Shown one piece after another: positions 50,038-59,225 of a stretch of DNA of 64,000 nt. The DNA is from Cohnella faecalis (lineage in GTDB: Bacteria > Bacillota > Bacilli > Paenibacillales > Paenibacillaceae). The DNA lies in assembly GCF_003570905.1 (NCBI RefSeq), contig NZ_QXJM01000040.1:434001-498000 (forward strand), given 5' to 3'. The notes under the pieces are model-generated. The model made no database searches. It worked only from the letters and a program-made list of their open reading frames with translations, and was not told the origin of the DNA. How positions within the stretch are numbered: the first letter of the stretch is position 1; each line of letters starts with the position of its first letter. The position numbers and the translations under genes were made by a program.

Positions 50038-50967
50038 GTGGACAGAGTAACCCGAATGTTCAGATCCGCTTTGCTCGCCATGGCCGGCAACCGGGTTGCC
50101 GAATCGATAGCTTCCCGGTGCGGCCTGAAGCTGGGCGCGGGCAGATTCGTCGCAGGCGAAACGATGGAGCAAGCTCTGGATCAGGCGCGAAAGCTGAACG
50201 AAAAAGGAATCATGGCGACTCTCGACCACTTGGGAGAAGGAATTCGTGATTTGACGGAAGCGCAGCGGTACAAGGAAGAGGTTCTGCGTCTGCTAGACGG
50301 CATTGAAGCTTCCGGCGTCGATGCCAACGTATCGATCAAGCCGACTCAAATGGGCTTGGCTCTGAACGAGGAAGCCGGATATGCCCATATTCGCGAAATC
50401 GTGTCGAAAGCGAAAACGCTGCGAAATTTCGTGCGGCTCGATATGGAGAATTCACCCTATACGTCCGCTACGATCGAGACGGTTCGGAGATTGAGGGCAG
50501 AAGGACTGAGCAATACAGGCACCGTCATTCAGGCTTATTTGCGGCGGTCCGAATGGGACTTGCGACGGATCACGGCCGAGAAAATGAACGTGCGGCTCGT
50601 CAAAGGAGCGTACAAGGAACCGGGAGCCATCGCCTACCCCGATATGAAAGATGTCGACGACAGCTTCAAGCGGCTCATTAGCGCAAGATTGCGCAGCGGC
50701 GTCTATACCGCTGTGGCCACCCACGACGAACGAATGATCGAATGGACAAAATTTTGTGCATCCGGCTTCGACGTATCGCCCTCCTCATTCGAATTTCAGA
50801 TGCTGTACGGCATCCGGACTCCTCTGCAAGAAAGGCTGGCGCGCGAAGGCTTCCGCATTCGCTGCTACGTGCCTTACGGGCGAATGTGGTACCCCTATTT
50901 CGTTAGGCGGCTGGCCGAGCGGCCGGCTAACCTCCTGTTCATAACGAAGAGCATTTTCAAGCGTTAA
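50038..50967 (+). CDS. putB: Proline dehydrogenase (PutB/FadM type)
   Basis: FAD enzyme oxidising proline to 1-pyrroline-5-carboxylate. The 309-residue single-domain form has the motifs TLDHLGEGI, ANVSIKPTQMGL, VIQAYLRRSEWD, RLVKGAYKEP, ATHDERMI, FEFQMLYGIR, YVPYGRMWYPYFVRRLAERP. The GTG at 50038 has AGGAGG about 11 nt upstream; a GTG at 50026 overlaps the ribosome site and is less likely. It is 28 nt upstream of rocF, suggesting one transcript, and divergent from rocA, which takes its product. Confidence 0.93.
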   Translation: MDRVTRMFRSALLAMAGNRVAESIASRCGLKLGAGRFVAGETMEQALDQARKLNEKGIMATLDHLGEGIRDLTEAQRYKEEVLRLLDGIEASGVDANVSIKPTQMGLALNEEAGYAHIREIVSKAKTLRNFVRLDMENSPYTSATIETVRRLRAEGLSNTGTVIQAYLRRSEWDLRRITAEKMNVRLVKGAYKEPGAIAYPDMKDVDDSFKRLISARLRSGVYTAVATHDERMIEWTKFCASGFDVSPSSFEFQMLYGIRTPLQERLAREGFRIRCYVPYGRMWYPYFVRRLAERPANLLFITKSIFKR

Positions 50968-50995
50968 AAAACTCGTCCGGAGAGGATGACTGTCT

Positions 50996-51946
50996 ATGAA
51001 CCGGCTTCGGAAACCGATCGGCGTAATTAGCGTCCCCTTCGATCTCGGTGCTGCGCGGCGAGGCGCGGCAGGCGGCCCCCATGCCATTATGCAGGCGGGG
51101 CTGGAAGCCGATCTTCGCCGATTGGGCTACGACGTTCATCGTTACGAGCCGTTTCCCGTCGATGACGGAGCGACAATAGACTTAGGAACGGATAAGGATG
51201 CGATAGCGACTGAAGGCGCAAATACGGCCCAAAGCAAACTCAACTTTGTCCGGGAAGTCGCCGCAGCCAATCGGCTCCTTGCCGAACAAGTTGCGGCAAC
51301 GGCCGCTCGCGGGCAATTTCCGCTTGTGCTGGGAGGCGATCACAGTATCGCTGTCGGAACGATCGCGGGAATGGCCGACCGATATGCCAATCTGGGCGTT
51401 GTTTGGTTCGACGCTCACTCCGACTTGAACACCGCGGAGACGACCCCCTCCGGCAATATCCACGGGATGTCGCTTGCGGCCAGCCTTGGTCTCGGCCCTC
51501 CTGAGCTAACCGGGATTCGCGGCCATGCGCCCAAGCTGAAGCCGGAAAATGTCGTCCTGATCGGAACGCGATCGCTCGATCAAGGCGAGAAGGAGTTGAT
51601 TCGCGCTTCCAACATCACTTGTTACACCATGCACGATATCGACCGCAAAGGAATCCCTCTCGTCATGGAAGAAACGATCCGCAAGCTATCCGGCTCGTGC
51701 GACGGCGTTCATCTGAGTTTCGACGCGGATAGCGTCGACCCGCTCTTTGCTCCGGGCACGGGAACCCCGGTGCGCGGAGGAATCTCCTATCGCGAGGCTC
51801 ATCTCGCACTGGAGCTGCTCTGCGAGGCCGGGATCGTCACCTCGGCGGAATTCGTAGAGGTGAATCCCGCTATCGATATCCGGAACGAGACGGCCCGGCT
51901 GACCGTCGAACTCATCGCCTCCCTTCTCGGCGACACGATCCTGTAG
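50996..51946 (+). CDS. rocF: Arginase
   Basis: Hydrolyses arginine to ornithine and urea with a dinuclear Mn centre. The 316 residues show the three metal signatures GGDHS (His116), DAHSDLN (Asp139, His141, Asp143) and SFDADSVDP (Asp243, Asp245). The early region FDLGAARRGAAGGPHAI is typical of arginase rather than agmatinase. Its stop is 3 bp from the convergent aspA stop, with no terminator between. Confidence 0.95.
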   Translation: MNRLRKPIGVISVPFDLGAARRGAAGGPHAIMQAGLEADLRRLGYDVHRYEPFPVDDGATIDLGTDKDAIATEGANTAQSKLNFVREVAAANRLLAEQVAATAARGQFPLVLGGDHSIAVGTIAGMADRYANLGVVWFDAHSDLNTAETTPSGNIHGMSLAASLGLGPPELTGIRGHAPKLKPENVVLIGTRSLDQGEKELIRASNITCYTMHDIDRKGIPLVMEETIRKLSGSCDGVHLSFDADSVDPLFAPGTGTPVRGGISYREAHLALELLCEAGIVTSAEFVEVNPAIDIRNETARLTVELIASLLGDTIL

Positions 51947-51949
51947 CGA

Positions 51950-53365
51950 CTATTGCTCTTTGAGCAGATGCTCCCCGGCGATTCCGGGAGTCGTCATCTG
52001 GATCGGATCGAGAATTTCGTTCATTTCCTCCGGCGTAAGCAGATGGCGTTCCAAAATAATCTCCTTAATAGATAAGCCCGTCCTTAAAGCTTCCTTCACG
52101 AGCTGAGCCGCTACGTCGTAACCCAGGTGAGGGTTCAGCGCCGTCACTATTCCGAAGCTTTGCTCCACGTACGACCGGCACCGCTCGCGATTCGCTTCCA
52201 TGCCGGCGAGCGCATAATCGACGAAAACGACAAGCGCGTTGCGCATGATTTTCAAAGATTGCAGCAGGTTGAAGGCGATAACGGGACCCATGACGTTCAG
52301 CTCGAACTGCCCCGCTTCCGAGGCCATGCAGATCGTATGGTCGTTGCCCATGACCTGGAATGCGACTTGGTTTACGACCTCGGCCATGACCGGGTTCACC
52401 TTGCCGGGCATGATGGAGGATCCGGGCTGCCGCGACGGCAGCTTGATTTCGCCGAACCCGGTGCGCGGCCCGGAAGCCATAAGCCGGATGTCGTTGCACA
52501 TTTTCGATAGATTGACCGAGCATACCTTGAGCGCCGCCGACAGCTCCGTATATGCGTCCGCGTTCTGTGTAGCATCGACCAGATCGTCTGCCGAGCGGAC
52601 GGGAATCCCCGTATCCTCCGCGAGCTTGGCGACGACCAGTTGTATGTATTCGGGCTTGGCGTTCAAGCCAGTGCCGACCGCCGTCGCTCCTATATTCACC
52701 GCGAGCAAATTATTCGTCGCCCGCGAGATCCGTTCGATGTCCCGTCCGATTACCCGGGAATAAGCGCCGAACTCTTGTCCCATGCGGATCGGCACCGCGT
52801 CCTGAAGGTGGGTTCGGCCCATTTTGATAACGTCGTCGAACTCCGCCTCTTTCCGCTCAAGCGCCTCTCTCAAAGTCTGCATCTGCTCAAGCAGCAGCAG
52901 CGATAGCCGGTACGCGGCAAGTCGGAGCGCCGTTGGAATCGTATCGTTCGTCGACTGCGACATGTTGACGTGATTGTTAGGATTGCAATGAAAATAGTCG
53001 CCCTTGGCCAGCCCCATCAACTCGAGCGCCCGATTGGCAAGCACCTCGTTCATGTTCATATTGATGGACGTACCGGCGCCGCCTTGAATGGAATCGACGA
53101 TGAACTGATCGGCTAATCCGCCTACCGCGACTTCGTCGGCCGCGCGAATAATCGCGTCCGCGATTCGGCCGGGAAGCAGCTTAAGCTCGGCGTTCGCCTC
53201 GGCTGCCGCTTTCTTCACTTGCGCAAGCGCGACGTATAGCTCGGGATGAACGGAAACGCCGGTAATGGGGAAATTTTCGACCGCCCGAATGGTCTGTATG
53301 CCGTAATACGCTCCTGATGGAACCGTGTGCTCGCCTATGGAATCTTTCTCGATGCGATCGGACAT
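51950..53365 (-). CDS. aspA: Aspartate ammonia-lyase
   Basis: Deaminates aspartate to fumarate, feeding the TCA cycle. The 471-residue protein has the superfamily signature GSSIMPGKVNP near 320 (the mobile catalytic loop), TGVSVHPELYVALAQVKKA at the N-terminus, and NNHVNMSQSTNDTIPTAL. Class II fumarase is the close alternative, but KVNPV plus the full-length match to AspA and the amino-acid catabolic setting favour AspA. It is divergent from rocD. Confidence 0.92.
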   Translation of the reverse strand: MSDRIEKDSIGEHTVPSGAYYGIQTIRAVENFPITGVSVHPELYVALAQVKKAAAEANAELKLLPGRIADAIIRAADEVAVGGLADQFIVDSIQGGAGTSINMNMNEVLANRALELMGLAKGDYFHCNPNNHVNMSQSTNDTIPTALRLAAYRLSLLLLEQMQTLREALERKEAEFDDVIKMGRTHLQDAVPIRMGQEFGAYSRVIGRDIERISRATNNLLAVNIGATAVGTGLNAKPEYIQLVVAKLAEDTGIPVRSADDLVDATQNADAYTELSAALKVCSVNLSKMCNDIRLMASGPRTGFGEIKLPSRQPGSSIMPGKVNPVMAEVVNQVAFQVMGNDHTICMASEAGQFELNVMGPVIAFNLLQSLKIMRNALVVFVDYALAGMEANRERCRSYVEQSFGIVTALNPHLGYDVAAQLVKEALRTGLSIKEIILERHLLTPEEMNEILDPIQMTTPGIAGEHLLKEQ

Positions 53366-53381
53366 TGGCGCGCCCCCTTCG

Positions 53382-53408
53382 GTAGGTTATTGTCGGAACT
53401 CGACCTAC
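53382..53408. promoter_or_regulatory. Inverted repeat in the aspA-rocD divergent promoter region
   Basis: GTAGGT (53382-53387) and ACCTAC (53403-53408), centres 21 bp apart, two helical turns, in the 98-bp gap between aspA and rocD. It could be an operator for a dimeric regulator serving both genes. Confidence 0.4.
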
Positions 53409-53463
53409 TCTCATTAAACCATGTCCCGGATTAGGATGTCATCAGCAACAGGAGGAAATACCG

Positions 53464-54663
53464 ATGAACGATACGACTCGTTCCATTGCCCTGACGGAGA
53501 AGCTCGGAGCCCGGAATTACCGCCCGCTCCCCATTGTTGTCGCCGAATCGGAGGGAGTATGGGTCCGCGATCCGGAAGGCAAGCGATACATGGACTTCTT
53601 AAGCGCCTACTCCGCCTTGAACCATGGACATCGGCATCCGGCCATTATACGGGCGCTCATAGATCAGGCGAATCGGGTAACGCTGACGTCTCGCGCATTC
53701 CATAACGATCGGCTTGGCGAATTTTATGAGGAACTGACCCGTTACACCGGGAAGAACATGATTCTGCCCGTGAACACGGGAGCGGAAGCCGTGGAGAGCG
53801 CGATCAAAGCCGTGCGGAGATGGGCGTACAATGTCAAAAAGGTACCGGACGGGCTAGCGGAGATTATCGTGTGCGAAGGAAATTTTCATGGGCGGACGAT
53901 TACGGCGGTTTCTTTCTCCTCGAACGAGGAGTACCGTCGAGGATTCGGGCCGTTTACGCCGGGCTTCCGAATCGTACCCTACGGAGATACGGAGGCTCTG
54001 GAGAAGGCGATCGGTCCGAATACCGCCGCCTTTCTCATTGAACCGATTCAAGGAGAAGCCGGCATCGTTATTCCGCCGGACGGTTATCTGCGTGAAGCTG
54101 CGCGGCTGTGCAAGATGAACGACGTCCTGTTCGTCGCCGACGAGATTCAGACCGGCTTCGGGCGTACCGGGAAGCCGTTCGCTTGCGATTGGGAGGATGT
54201 GAAGCCGGACGTCTATGTACTCGGCAAAGCTTTAGGCGGAGGCGTCTTTCCAATCTCGGCCGTAGCCGCCGATGAGAAGGTGCTTGGCGTCTTCGATCCG
54301 GGATCGCACGGATCGACATTCGGAGGCAACCCGCTAGGCTGCGCCGTAGCGATCGCGGCTCTCGACGTTATGGAGAAGGAACGGCTGGCGGAGCGGTCCG
54401 CGGAGCTTGGCGACTACTTGCTGGATAGACTCTCGAAGGAGCTTGGAGGCCATCCGCTCATTCTTGACCTGCGCGGCCGCGGACTCTTCATCGGCATCGA
54501 GCTCGCCGTTGGCGCGAGGCCGTATTGCGAGCGGCTGATGCGGGATGGACTGCTATGCAAGGAGACGCACGACAACGTCATCCGTCTCGCTCCGCCGCTC
54601 ATCATTACTCGGCATGAGCTGGATTGGGCGATGGAGCGGCTCGTTAACGCGCTTGGTAACTAA
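53464..54663 (+). CDS. rocD: Ornithine aminotransferase
   Basis: PLP class III aminotransferase converting ornithine to glutamate semialdehyde. The 399-residue protein has [16 protein letters not shown] near the N-terminus, [18 protein letters not shown], the Asp of [12 protein letters not shown], and the Schiff-base Lys in LGKALGGG (about 260). The ATG has AGGAGG upstream. With rocF and rocA it completes arginine to glutamate. Followed by a tandem repeat array rather than a terminator. Confidence 0.95.
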   Translation: MNDTTRSIALTEKLGARNYRPLPIVVAESEGVWVRDPEGKRYMDFLSAYSALNHGHRHPAIIRALIDQANRVTLTSRAFHNDRLGEFYEELTRYTGKNMILPVNTGAEAVESAIKAVRRWAYNVKKVPDGLAEIIVCEGNFHGRTITAVSFSSNEEYRRGFGPFTPGFRIVPYGDTEALEKAIGPNTAAFLIEPIQGEAGIVIPPDGYLREAARLCKMNDVLFVADEIQTGFGRTGKPFACDWEDVKPDVYVLGKALGGGVFPISAVAADEKVLGVFDPGSHGSTFGGNPLGCAVAIAALDVMEKERLAERSAELGDYLLDRLSKELGGHPLILDLRGRGLFIGIELAVGARPYCERLMRDGLLCKETHDNVIRLAPPLIITRHELDWAMERLVNALGN

Positions 54664-54674
54664 CCTTCGAAGGC

Positions 54675-54838
54675 CTTATTTCGGCGCTTCCCCCCTCATC
54701 CGCTCGTAATAGTAACTCTGACGGTCTTATTTCGGCGCTCTCCCTCACATCCGCTCGTAATAGTAACTCTGACGGTCTTATTTCGGCACTTCCCTCCTCA
54801 TCCGCACGTCATTGTAGCTGTGACTGCCTTATTCAGGC
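54675..54838. repeat. 51-bp intergenic tandem repeat, about 3.2 copies
   Basis: Units start CTTATTTCGG at 54675, 54726, 54777 and (degenerate) 54828, exactly 51 bp apart, each with CATCCGCTCGTAATAGTAAC in the middle. It lies directly after rocD. No coding sense is supported. Confidence 0.9.
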
Positions 54839-54870
54839 GCGCCGGCACCCGTTAAATAAACGAGCCGCAA

Positions 54871-54893
54871 AAGGCCTGCCCACGGCAGGCCTT
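54871..54893 (-). terminator. Hairpin terminator downstream of the spoIIE unit
   Basis: Perfect stem AAGGCCTGCC/GGCAGGCCTT with a 3-nt loop between the rocD repeats and the small membrane-protein gene. The minus strand continues TTGC, so the T-run is short; it could act on both strands. Confidence 0.65.
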
Positions 54894-54931
54894 CGTTATG
54901 TTAAGGTACCACACGTCATTCCGCAGCTCAC

Positions 54932-55267
54932 TTACGGCGGCCCTGCCGGTAAGCCCGCGACTTTCCGAATGGCGGTAAACGGCTGGGCTCGAAGAACGAC
55001 GGGGATTCTTCGCATCGGCAATCCCCCGTCCGGAGCCTGGCCGACATGGACGCCCGCGCTGCCGGATGGCAGCAGTCTTCTGCCGGATCGTACAATATGG
55101 CTCGCCAAAGAATAGAACCACGCTCCTCCGGCAAACAAGCCCACCCAAAATTCCAACATCGCCAGCGCCATCCGCTCCAATCGCATCATAACCGGACGAC
55201 CGCTCATCAGCTTCTTCATACTCTTCATACTCTTCATACTCTTCATATTCTTCATTTTCCCCATCAT
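54932..55267 (-). CDS. Small hypothetical membrane protein after spoIIE
   Basis: 111 residues from the ATG at 55267, which has GGAGGAG 6 nt upstream; an earlier ATG at 55282 touches the spoIIE stop. The N-terminus has a Met-Lys-Ser-Met-Lys repeat encoded by a 9-bp DNA repeat, then one transmembrane segment (about 40-62) and a basic, Pro/Gly-rich tail. I recognise no family. Position suggests translational coupling to spoIIE. Reality of the gene rests on the ribosome site and position. Confidence 0.45.
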   Translation of the reverse strand: MMGKMKNMKSMKSMKSMKKLMSGRPVMMRLERMALAMLEFWVGLFAGGAWFYSLASHIVRSGRRLLPSGSAGVHVGQAPDGGLPMRRIPVVLRAQPFTAIRKVAGLPAGPP

Positions 55268-55282
55268 AAGCCGCTCCTCCAT

Positions 55283-57841
55283 TCAGCTCACCGTCCTTGG
55301 CCGTTCCATCTTGCCCATTCCCGGAAAGCGGAAGGCCGCCCATTCCGGCTGATACCGGGTAATCTTCGTCACGATGACGGTCATATCGTCGCCGATGCCG
55401 CCTCCGGGATTTTGCCTCATCGCCTCGGCAAGAAGCTCCTCGGCAAGCTCCTGCGGATCGTCGGTCTGAATTTCCTGAATAACCCGCTTCATCCACAGCT
55501 CCTTATTGATCGCATGTCCCGGAGAATCCATGATCCCATCGGTCATCATAATGAGAGTATCGCCCGGCTGCAGTTGAACGCGAAGCAAATCGATCTCGAT
55601 ATCGTGCAGGATGCCTATGGGCAAATTGTTCGCGGCGATCGGAATAATCTCCCTCCCTCTCTTAATAAAGCTTGGCGTAGATCCAATCTTAAGCATCGTG
55701 GCATGAGCGCTGTACAAATCGATAAGAGCCAGATCAACCGTCGCGAACATCTCCTCCGGAGAACGGAGCAGCAGCACCGAATTGACGGACTTCACGGCAA
55801 GCCGTTCGTCGATGCCGGATTGCAGCAATTGCTCAAGCATCGAGAGTGCGGCGCTGCTCTCCATTCGCGCTCGTGCGCCGTTGCCCATCCCGTCACTGAG
55901 CGCAACCGCGAATTTGCCCGTGCCGAGCTCCATCATGCTGAAGCTGTCTCCCGACAGCAAATCGCCGTCCTTCGCCGCTCCCGCAACACCGGTTATGACC
56001 TCGAAAGCCTTGGCGGAGGCGAATGTTACCGAGGACAAATGCACGGCAGGCTCTCCGGTCCGTTCCCGGGCGACGGTGACCGTCTCTCCCAATATTTCCG
56101 ACAGAAGGGGAGCGATCATTTTGCGGCATTCATCGTACCCGGTACGAAAAGCGTGAATCATCTCGATCTCGATATGCCCCTCTTCGAGACTAATAATCTC
56201 AATGCCTTGGATCGCCAATCCGAGCCGTTCGAGCGAATCGCGAATTTGCCATTCCTGCTTCTCCAGCTGCTTAGCTTCCCGGCGAATTTCGTTCACAAGA
56301 TCGTCCATCACCTGCGAGACGCCCGACAGTTGATCGGCTACCAAGTATCGGCTGTCCTGAAGCTGGCGTCTCCAATGAAGATCGTGACGGTACAATTCGT
56401 ATTCCCGCTTCAAAACGTCGAGTACTTGCGGCGTTTTCACGCATAATTTGGTCCACATTTTCGGCAGCTGCGCGGAGGTTACGTTCGGATTCTGCTCCAC
56501 GGTAGTCATCATTTCGGTCATGAGAGCATAGGTTTGAACATACTGCTGCCCGTCCCAGCAAGCAGCTCTCTTGTGGCAAGCGGCGCAAGCCTGCTTGTGA
56601 ACGGCTCCGACGAAATGCTCGAAGTCGCGGTCTTGGCGCACCGACTCGCCGTGCTGCGTCATTTGGCGGAAGCTTCGGGACAGCTGGCGGAACACCTCCG
56701 AGAATCGGGCGACTCGCTCCGCAGTCAGATCCCGTACCTTCTGGGCGTATTCCTGCTGAGTCTGAGCATGACCGTTCGTGCCCGGTACCGTTCTGGCGAC
56801 CGCTTCGATCCAGCCTTTGGGCGTTACAAGAAGCAGCAAGGACCCGGCGACGGACGCCCAAGTGGATACCATCGCTATCGTTCCGTCGCCGGTATAGAGT
56901 GCCAGCACGGACGTACCCAGCATTAGCCCGAATACTACGGCTGCCTTGCCCCCCTCCCGAAGCAAGCCGGCCATCAACCCTCCGAATGCGAGCAGCCCGA
57001 TTTCCGAAGCCGCGGCCGAATCGGACAAGCCGATAATGACGCCGGATACGACGCCGACCGTTGTGCCAAGCGCGGGGCCTCCCGCCAACGCCGATATAAG
57101 AACGACATACCGGGTCAGAACTGCCGCGACCGCGATTCCAAGCACTGTCCAGCCCGTCATTCCCGTCATAAGGCAAGCAAGCAGAATCGTCAGTCCGATC
57201 CATTCCTCGTGGCGAAGCGGCAGCGACTTCCTCTTTCGGGTTAACACCGGGAGCGCATGTACGAACAACAGCGTAAGCACGAACGCAAGTCCGGCCTCGA
57301 CCGCCGTCAGCAAATACTGAAGCCACTCCGTCTTGTCAGCGGTAAGAACGGTATCGAATAGACGTACGATGAGCGTTGCCGCGAACACGACGACCGGCGC
57401 ATGGGACAAATCCGCACGCTCGTATTTTTCCAAGCCTCGAAACAACAAGTAAATAATGCCTAACTCCGCACAAATGACCGTCGGCATCGGATCGATGGAG
57501 AAAAAGCTGCCGCATGCGAGAGATAAGGCAGCCCAGAAGGCGAACTCCCTTCTTACATACAACACGACTCCAAAAAAAGCAGCGGCAAAAGGAGCTATTC
57601 CCTCCAGCATCTCCGCCCTGCCGAGCAAAAAGCCGATCAAGAGCGTTCCCGCAAGAGGCAGTTGGGCCCGAAGAGCCTCCAGCAACGTCGTCCAATACGA
57701 CAACGGCTGATCAGCCTTGCGTCCGGACGAATGCCGGTGCGGCAACCATTTCCTTTTGTTCCGTTTGACCGAATGCTGGCTCGATTGTTGTCCGTTCCCT
57801 ATGCGCGGCACGAAAGGAACGACGGACGGCTTGTCCATCAT
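55283..57841 (-). CDS. spoIIE: Stage II sporulation protein E (PP2C phosphatase)
   Basis: Dephosphorylates SpoIIAA at the polar septum and so activates sigma-F in the forespore. About 852 residues: a basic cytoplasmic start, about ten transmembrane helices (about 55-340), an FtsZ-interacting/oligomerisation region (about 350-590), and a C-terminal PP2C domain with ALSDGMGNGARA, MMTDGIMDS and GGIGDDMTV metal-binding motifs. I place the start at the ATG at 57841 (or the adjacent 57838), with GGGGTG upstream; a GTG at 57847 is also in frame. An atypical Spo0A-style promoter precedes it. Confidence 0.95.
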   Translation of the reverse strand: MMDKPSVVPFVPRIGNGQQSSQHSVKRNKRKWLPHRHSSGRKADQPLSYWTTLLEALRAQLPLAGTLLIGFLLGRAEMLEGIAPFAAAFFGVVLYVRREFAFWAALSLACGSFFSIDPMPTVICAELGIIYLLFRGLEKYERADLSHAPVVVFAATLIVRLFDTVLTADKTEWLQYLLTAVEAGLAFVLTLLFVHALPVLTRKRKSLPLRHEEWIGLTILLACLMTGMTGWTVLGIAVAAVLTRYVVLISALAGGPALGTTVGVVSGVIIGLSDSAAASEIGLLAFGGLMAGLLREGGKAAVVFGLMLGTSVLALYTGDGTIAMVSTWASVAGSLLLLVTPKGWIEAVARTVPGTNGHAQTQQEYAQKVRDLTAERVARFSEVFRQLSRSFRQMTQHGESVRQDRDFEHFVGAVHKQACAACHKRAACWDGQQYVQTYALMTEMMTTVEQNPNVTSAQLPKMWTKLCVKTPQVLDVLKREYELYRHDLHWRRQLQDSRYLVADQLSGVSQVMDDLVNEIRREAKQLEKQEWQIRDSLERLGLAIQGIEIISLEEGHIEIEMIHAFRTGYDECRKMIAPLLSEILGETVTVARERTGEPAVHLSSVTFASAKAFEVITGVAGAAKDGDLLSGDSFSMMELGTGKFAVALSDGMGNGARARMESSAALSMLEQLLQSGIDERLAVKSVNSVLLLRSPEEMFATVDLALIDLYSAHATMLKIGSTPSFIKRGREIIPIAANNLPIGILHDIEIDLLRVQLQPGDTLIMMTDGIMDSPGHAINKELWMKRVIQEIQTDDPQELAEELLAEAMRQNPGGGIGDDMTVIVTKITRYQPEWAAFRFPGMGKMERPRTVS

Positions 57842-57876
57842 GCACACCCCATTCTCACAAAAGTAATGTGCCTCTT

Positions 57877-57909
57877 ATTATAGGAGCACCGAAAAAGGAA
57901 GTTTGTCAT
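57877..57909 (-). promoter_or_regulatory. Spo0A-type promoter of spoIIE (long spacer)
   Basis: ATGACA (57904-57909), a 21-bp spacer and TATAAT (57877-57882) on the minus strand. B. subtilis spoIIE and spoIIG promoters have a similar overlong spacer and need Spo0A. TGTCGGA (one mismatch to the 0A box TGTCGAA) lies upstream at 57936-57942. Confidence 0.5.
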
Positions 57910-58056
57910 AACCCGGCTGTCGGCCAAAAGTTTTTTCCGACACCCTCCGCCCTTGCTGTCCGACGGTTTTCGGGAAGGGGTCGAACCCGCGCTGCGACAC
58001 CTTATTTTCAACCTAATCGAAAATATGTTCCGGTCATTCGGACGCCTCCGCTAACG

Positions 58057-58132
58057 AAAAAACGCGCTCATCCGACGGCGCGTTCCGTCGCCCCGAAGGG
58101 CGGCGATCGTTTGCAAATGCCGGATGAGCGCG
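58057..58132 (-). terminator. Large two-tier terminator upstream of spoIIE
   Basis: Outer 12-bp stem CGCGCTCATCCG/CGGATGAGCGCG (58121-58132 with 58063-58074), with an inner CGCC/GGCG hairpin, then TTTTTT on the minus strand. It separates the yabP-to-S1 unit from spoIIE. Confidence 0.75.
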
Positions 58133-58192
58133 AATGAAAGCGCTGCTAAAATAATTCTCATTATTTTTTTCTTTTAGAAGCGTTAGAAGACA

Positions 58193-58219
58193 CAAAAAAC
58201 CGGATCCTCACGGACCCGG
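58193..58219 (-). terminator. Terminator after the S1-domain gene
   Basis: Minus-strand stem CCGGGTCC/GGATCCGG with GTGA loop followed by TTTTTT, about 20 nt after the stop. It is backed up by the larger terminator downstream. Confidence 0.85.
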
Positions 58220-58239
58220 CCTCGATCGCATAGCGTATG

Positions 58240-58674
58240 TTAGGAACGACGTCCGCCACGGCCGCCGCGTTTGGATTCGGTGCTTTTTTTCAAGTTGGAG
58301 ATGCGCTCTTCGCTGTCTTTTAAGAAGCGAGACACTTTGTCCTCGAAAGTGGCACGGCCTGGACCAGGCTTGAAGGGGCGGCCTCCGCGGTCGCGAGGTC
58401 CACGATTTTGTTGCTGTTGCTGCTGTTGTTCCGGCGGTTTGTCCACGGCCTGTCTGATCGACAGTCCGATCTTACCGTCTTTGTCTACGTTAATGACCTT
58501 TACCGTCACGACATCGGCAATCTTCAGATGCTCGTTGACATCCTTCACGTAGCTGTCGGCAATCTCGGAAATATGGACGAGCCCTGTGACTCCTCCCGAG
58601 AGATCCACAAATGCTCCAAAATGCGTAATGCCGGTTACTTTACCTTCCAATTTGGTGCCCACTTCGATGGCCAT
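58240..58674 (-). CDS. S1-domain RNA-binding protein, YabR-like
   Basis: 144 residues. One S1 domain (about 1-75: GTKLEGKVTGITHFGAFVDL, GLVHISEIA) is followed by a run of seven glutamines (about 83-90), an Arg/Gly/Pro-rich linker and a basic helix ending RGGRGGRRS. RGG-like tails often add RNA binding. The position after divIC matches yabR in B. subtilis. Target unknown. Confidence 0.88.
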   Translation of the reverse strand: MAIEVGTKLEGKVTGITHFGAFVDLSGGVTGLVHISEIADSYVKDVNEHLKIADVVTVKVINVDKDGKIGLSIRQAVDKPPEQQQQQQQNRGPRDRGGRPFKPGPGRATFEDKVSRFLKDSEERISNLKKSTESKRGGRGGRRS

Positions 58675-58796
58675 AAAAACCGATGTTCCTCCCTAGAACA
58701 TGAGTGTCCGGAATAATCTCCGGTTATGTTGATTATAACCGACCTGCAAAAGCAAGGTCAACAGACGTTCGTCCCGCTTTGTCATGTCGAAACAGG

Positions 58797-59117
58797 TCAA
58801 GGCTTCGTCGGTTCGACATGAATCGCTTGTTCGCCGGGCATTCCCATCCCCTGATCCTTGCGGGCGATCTGTCCGATATATTCGGGATCGTTCAGCCGAC
58901 TAACCTCTTGCGTCAATCTATCGCTCTTCAACTTGGCATCGGAAAGCTGCTTCTCCGTCTCCCGTAGCTGCTGCCCGCGGTCGCTCATCTGCCCGTGTTG
59001 GGCGATGTAAGTATATAAAGCCCAGCTCATAAAAAGAACGACAACGAACAACAATAGCCTCAACCGTCTGCGAACGCCCATATAGGTTGGCGCTGCAGCC
59101 GCCGATCGGGTTGACAT
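58797..59117 (-). CDS. divIC: Cell division protein DivIC (FtsB/septum formation initiator family)
   Basis: 106-residue bitopic protein that forms a complex with FtsL and DivIB at the septum. It has a basic cytoplasmic segment, one transmembrane helix (about 20-40), a coiled coil (about 45-75), and the family motif NDPEYIGQIARKD. The ATG has AGGAGG 7 nt upstream. It lies between yabQ and the S1 gene, as in B. subtilis. Confidence 0.92.
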   Translation of the reverse strand: MSTRSAAAAPTYMGVRRRLRLLLFVVVLFMSWALYTYIAQHGQMSDRGQQLRETEKQLSDAKLKSDRLTQEVSRLNDPEYIGQIARKDQGMGMPGEQAIHVEPTKP

Positions 59118-59225
59118 TCCGATGCCTCCTCTCTTTACTCATGAATAGCGATTATTATAACATATGATGGTAGGGTAAACTATCGTACTTCCGTCTTATT
59201 CTGTCGCTGTATTCGACTTCTCGTT

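Noticed and set aside
54852-55496. 214-codon minus-strand frame with a Glu-Glu-Tyr repeat
   Set aside because: Overlaps spoIIE and the small membrane-protein frame; the repeat is just the 9-bp DNA repeat read in another frame.
57960-58045. Possible tRNA on the minus strand (GGGTTCGACCCC resembles a T-loop), where B. subtilis has tRNA genes before spoIIE
   Set aside because: The T-stem pairs only about 3 bp, and I find no acceptor stem or anticodon arm around it.
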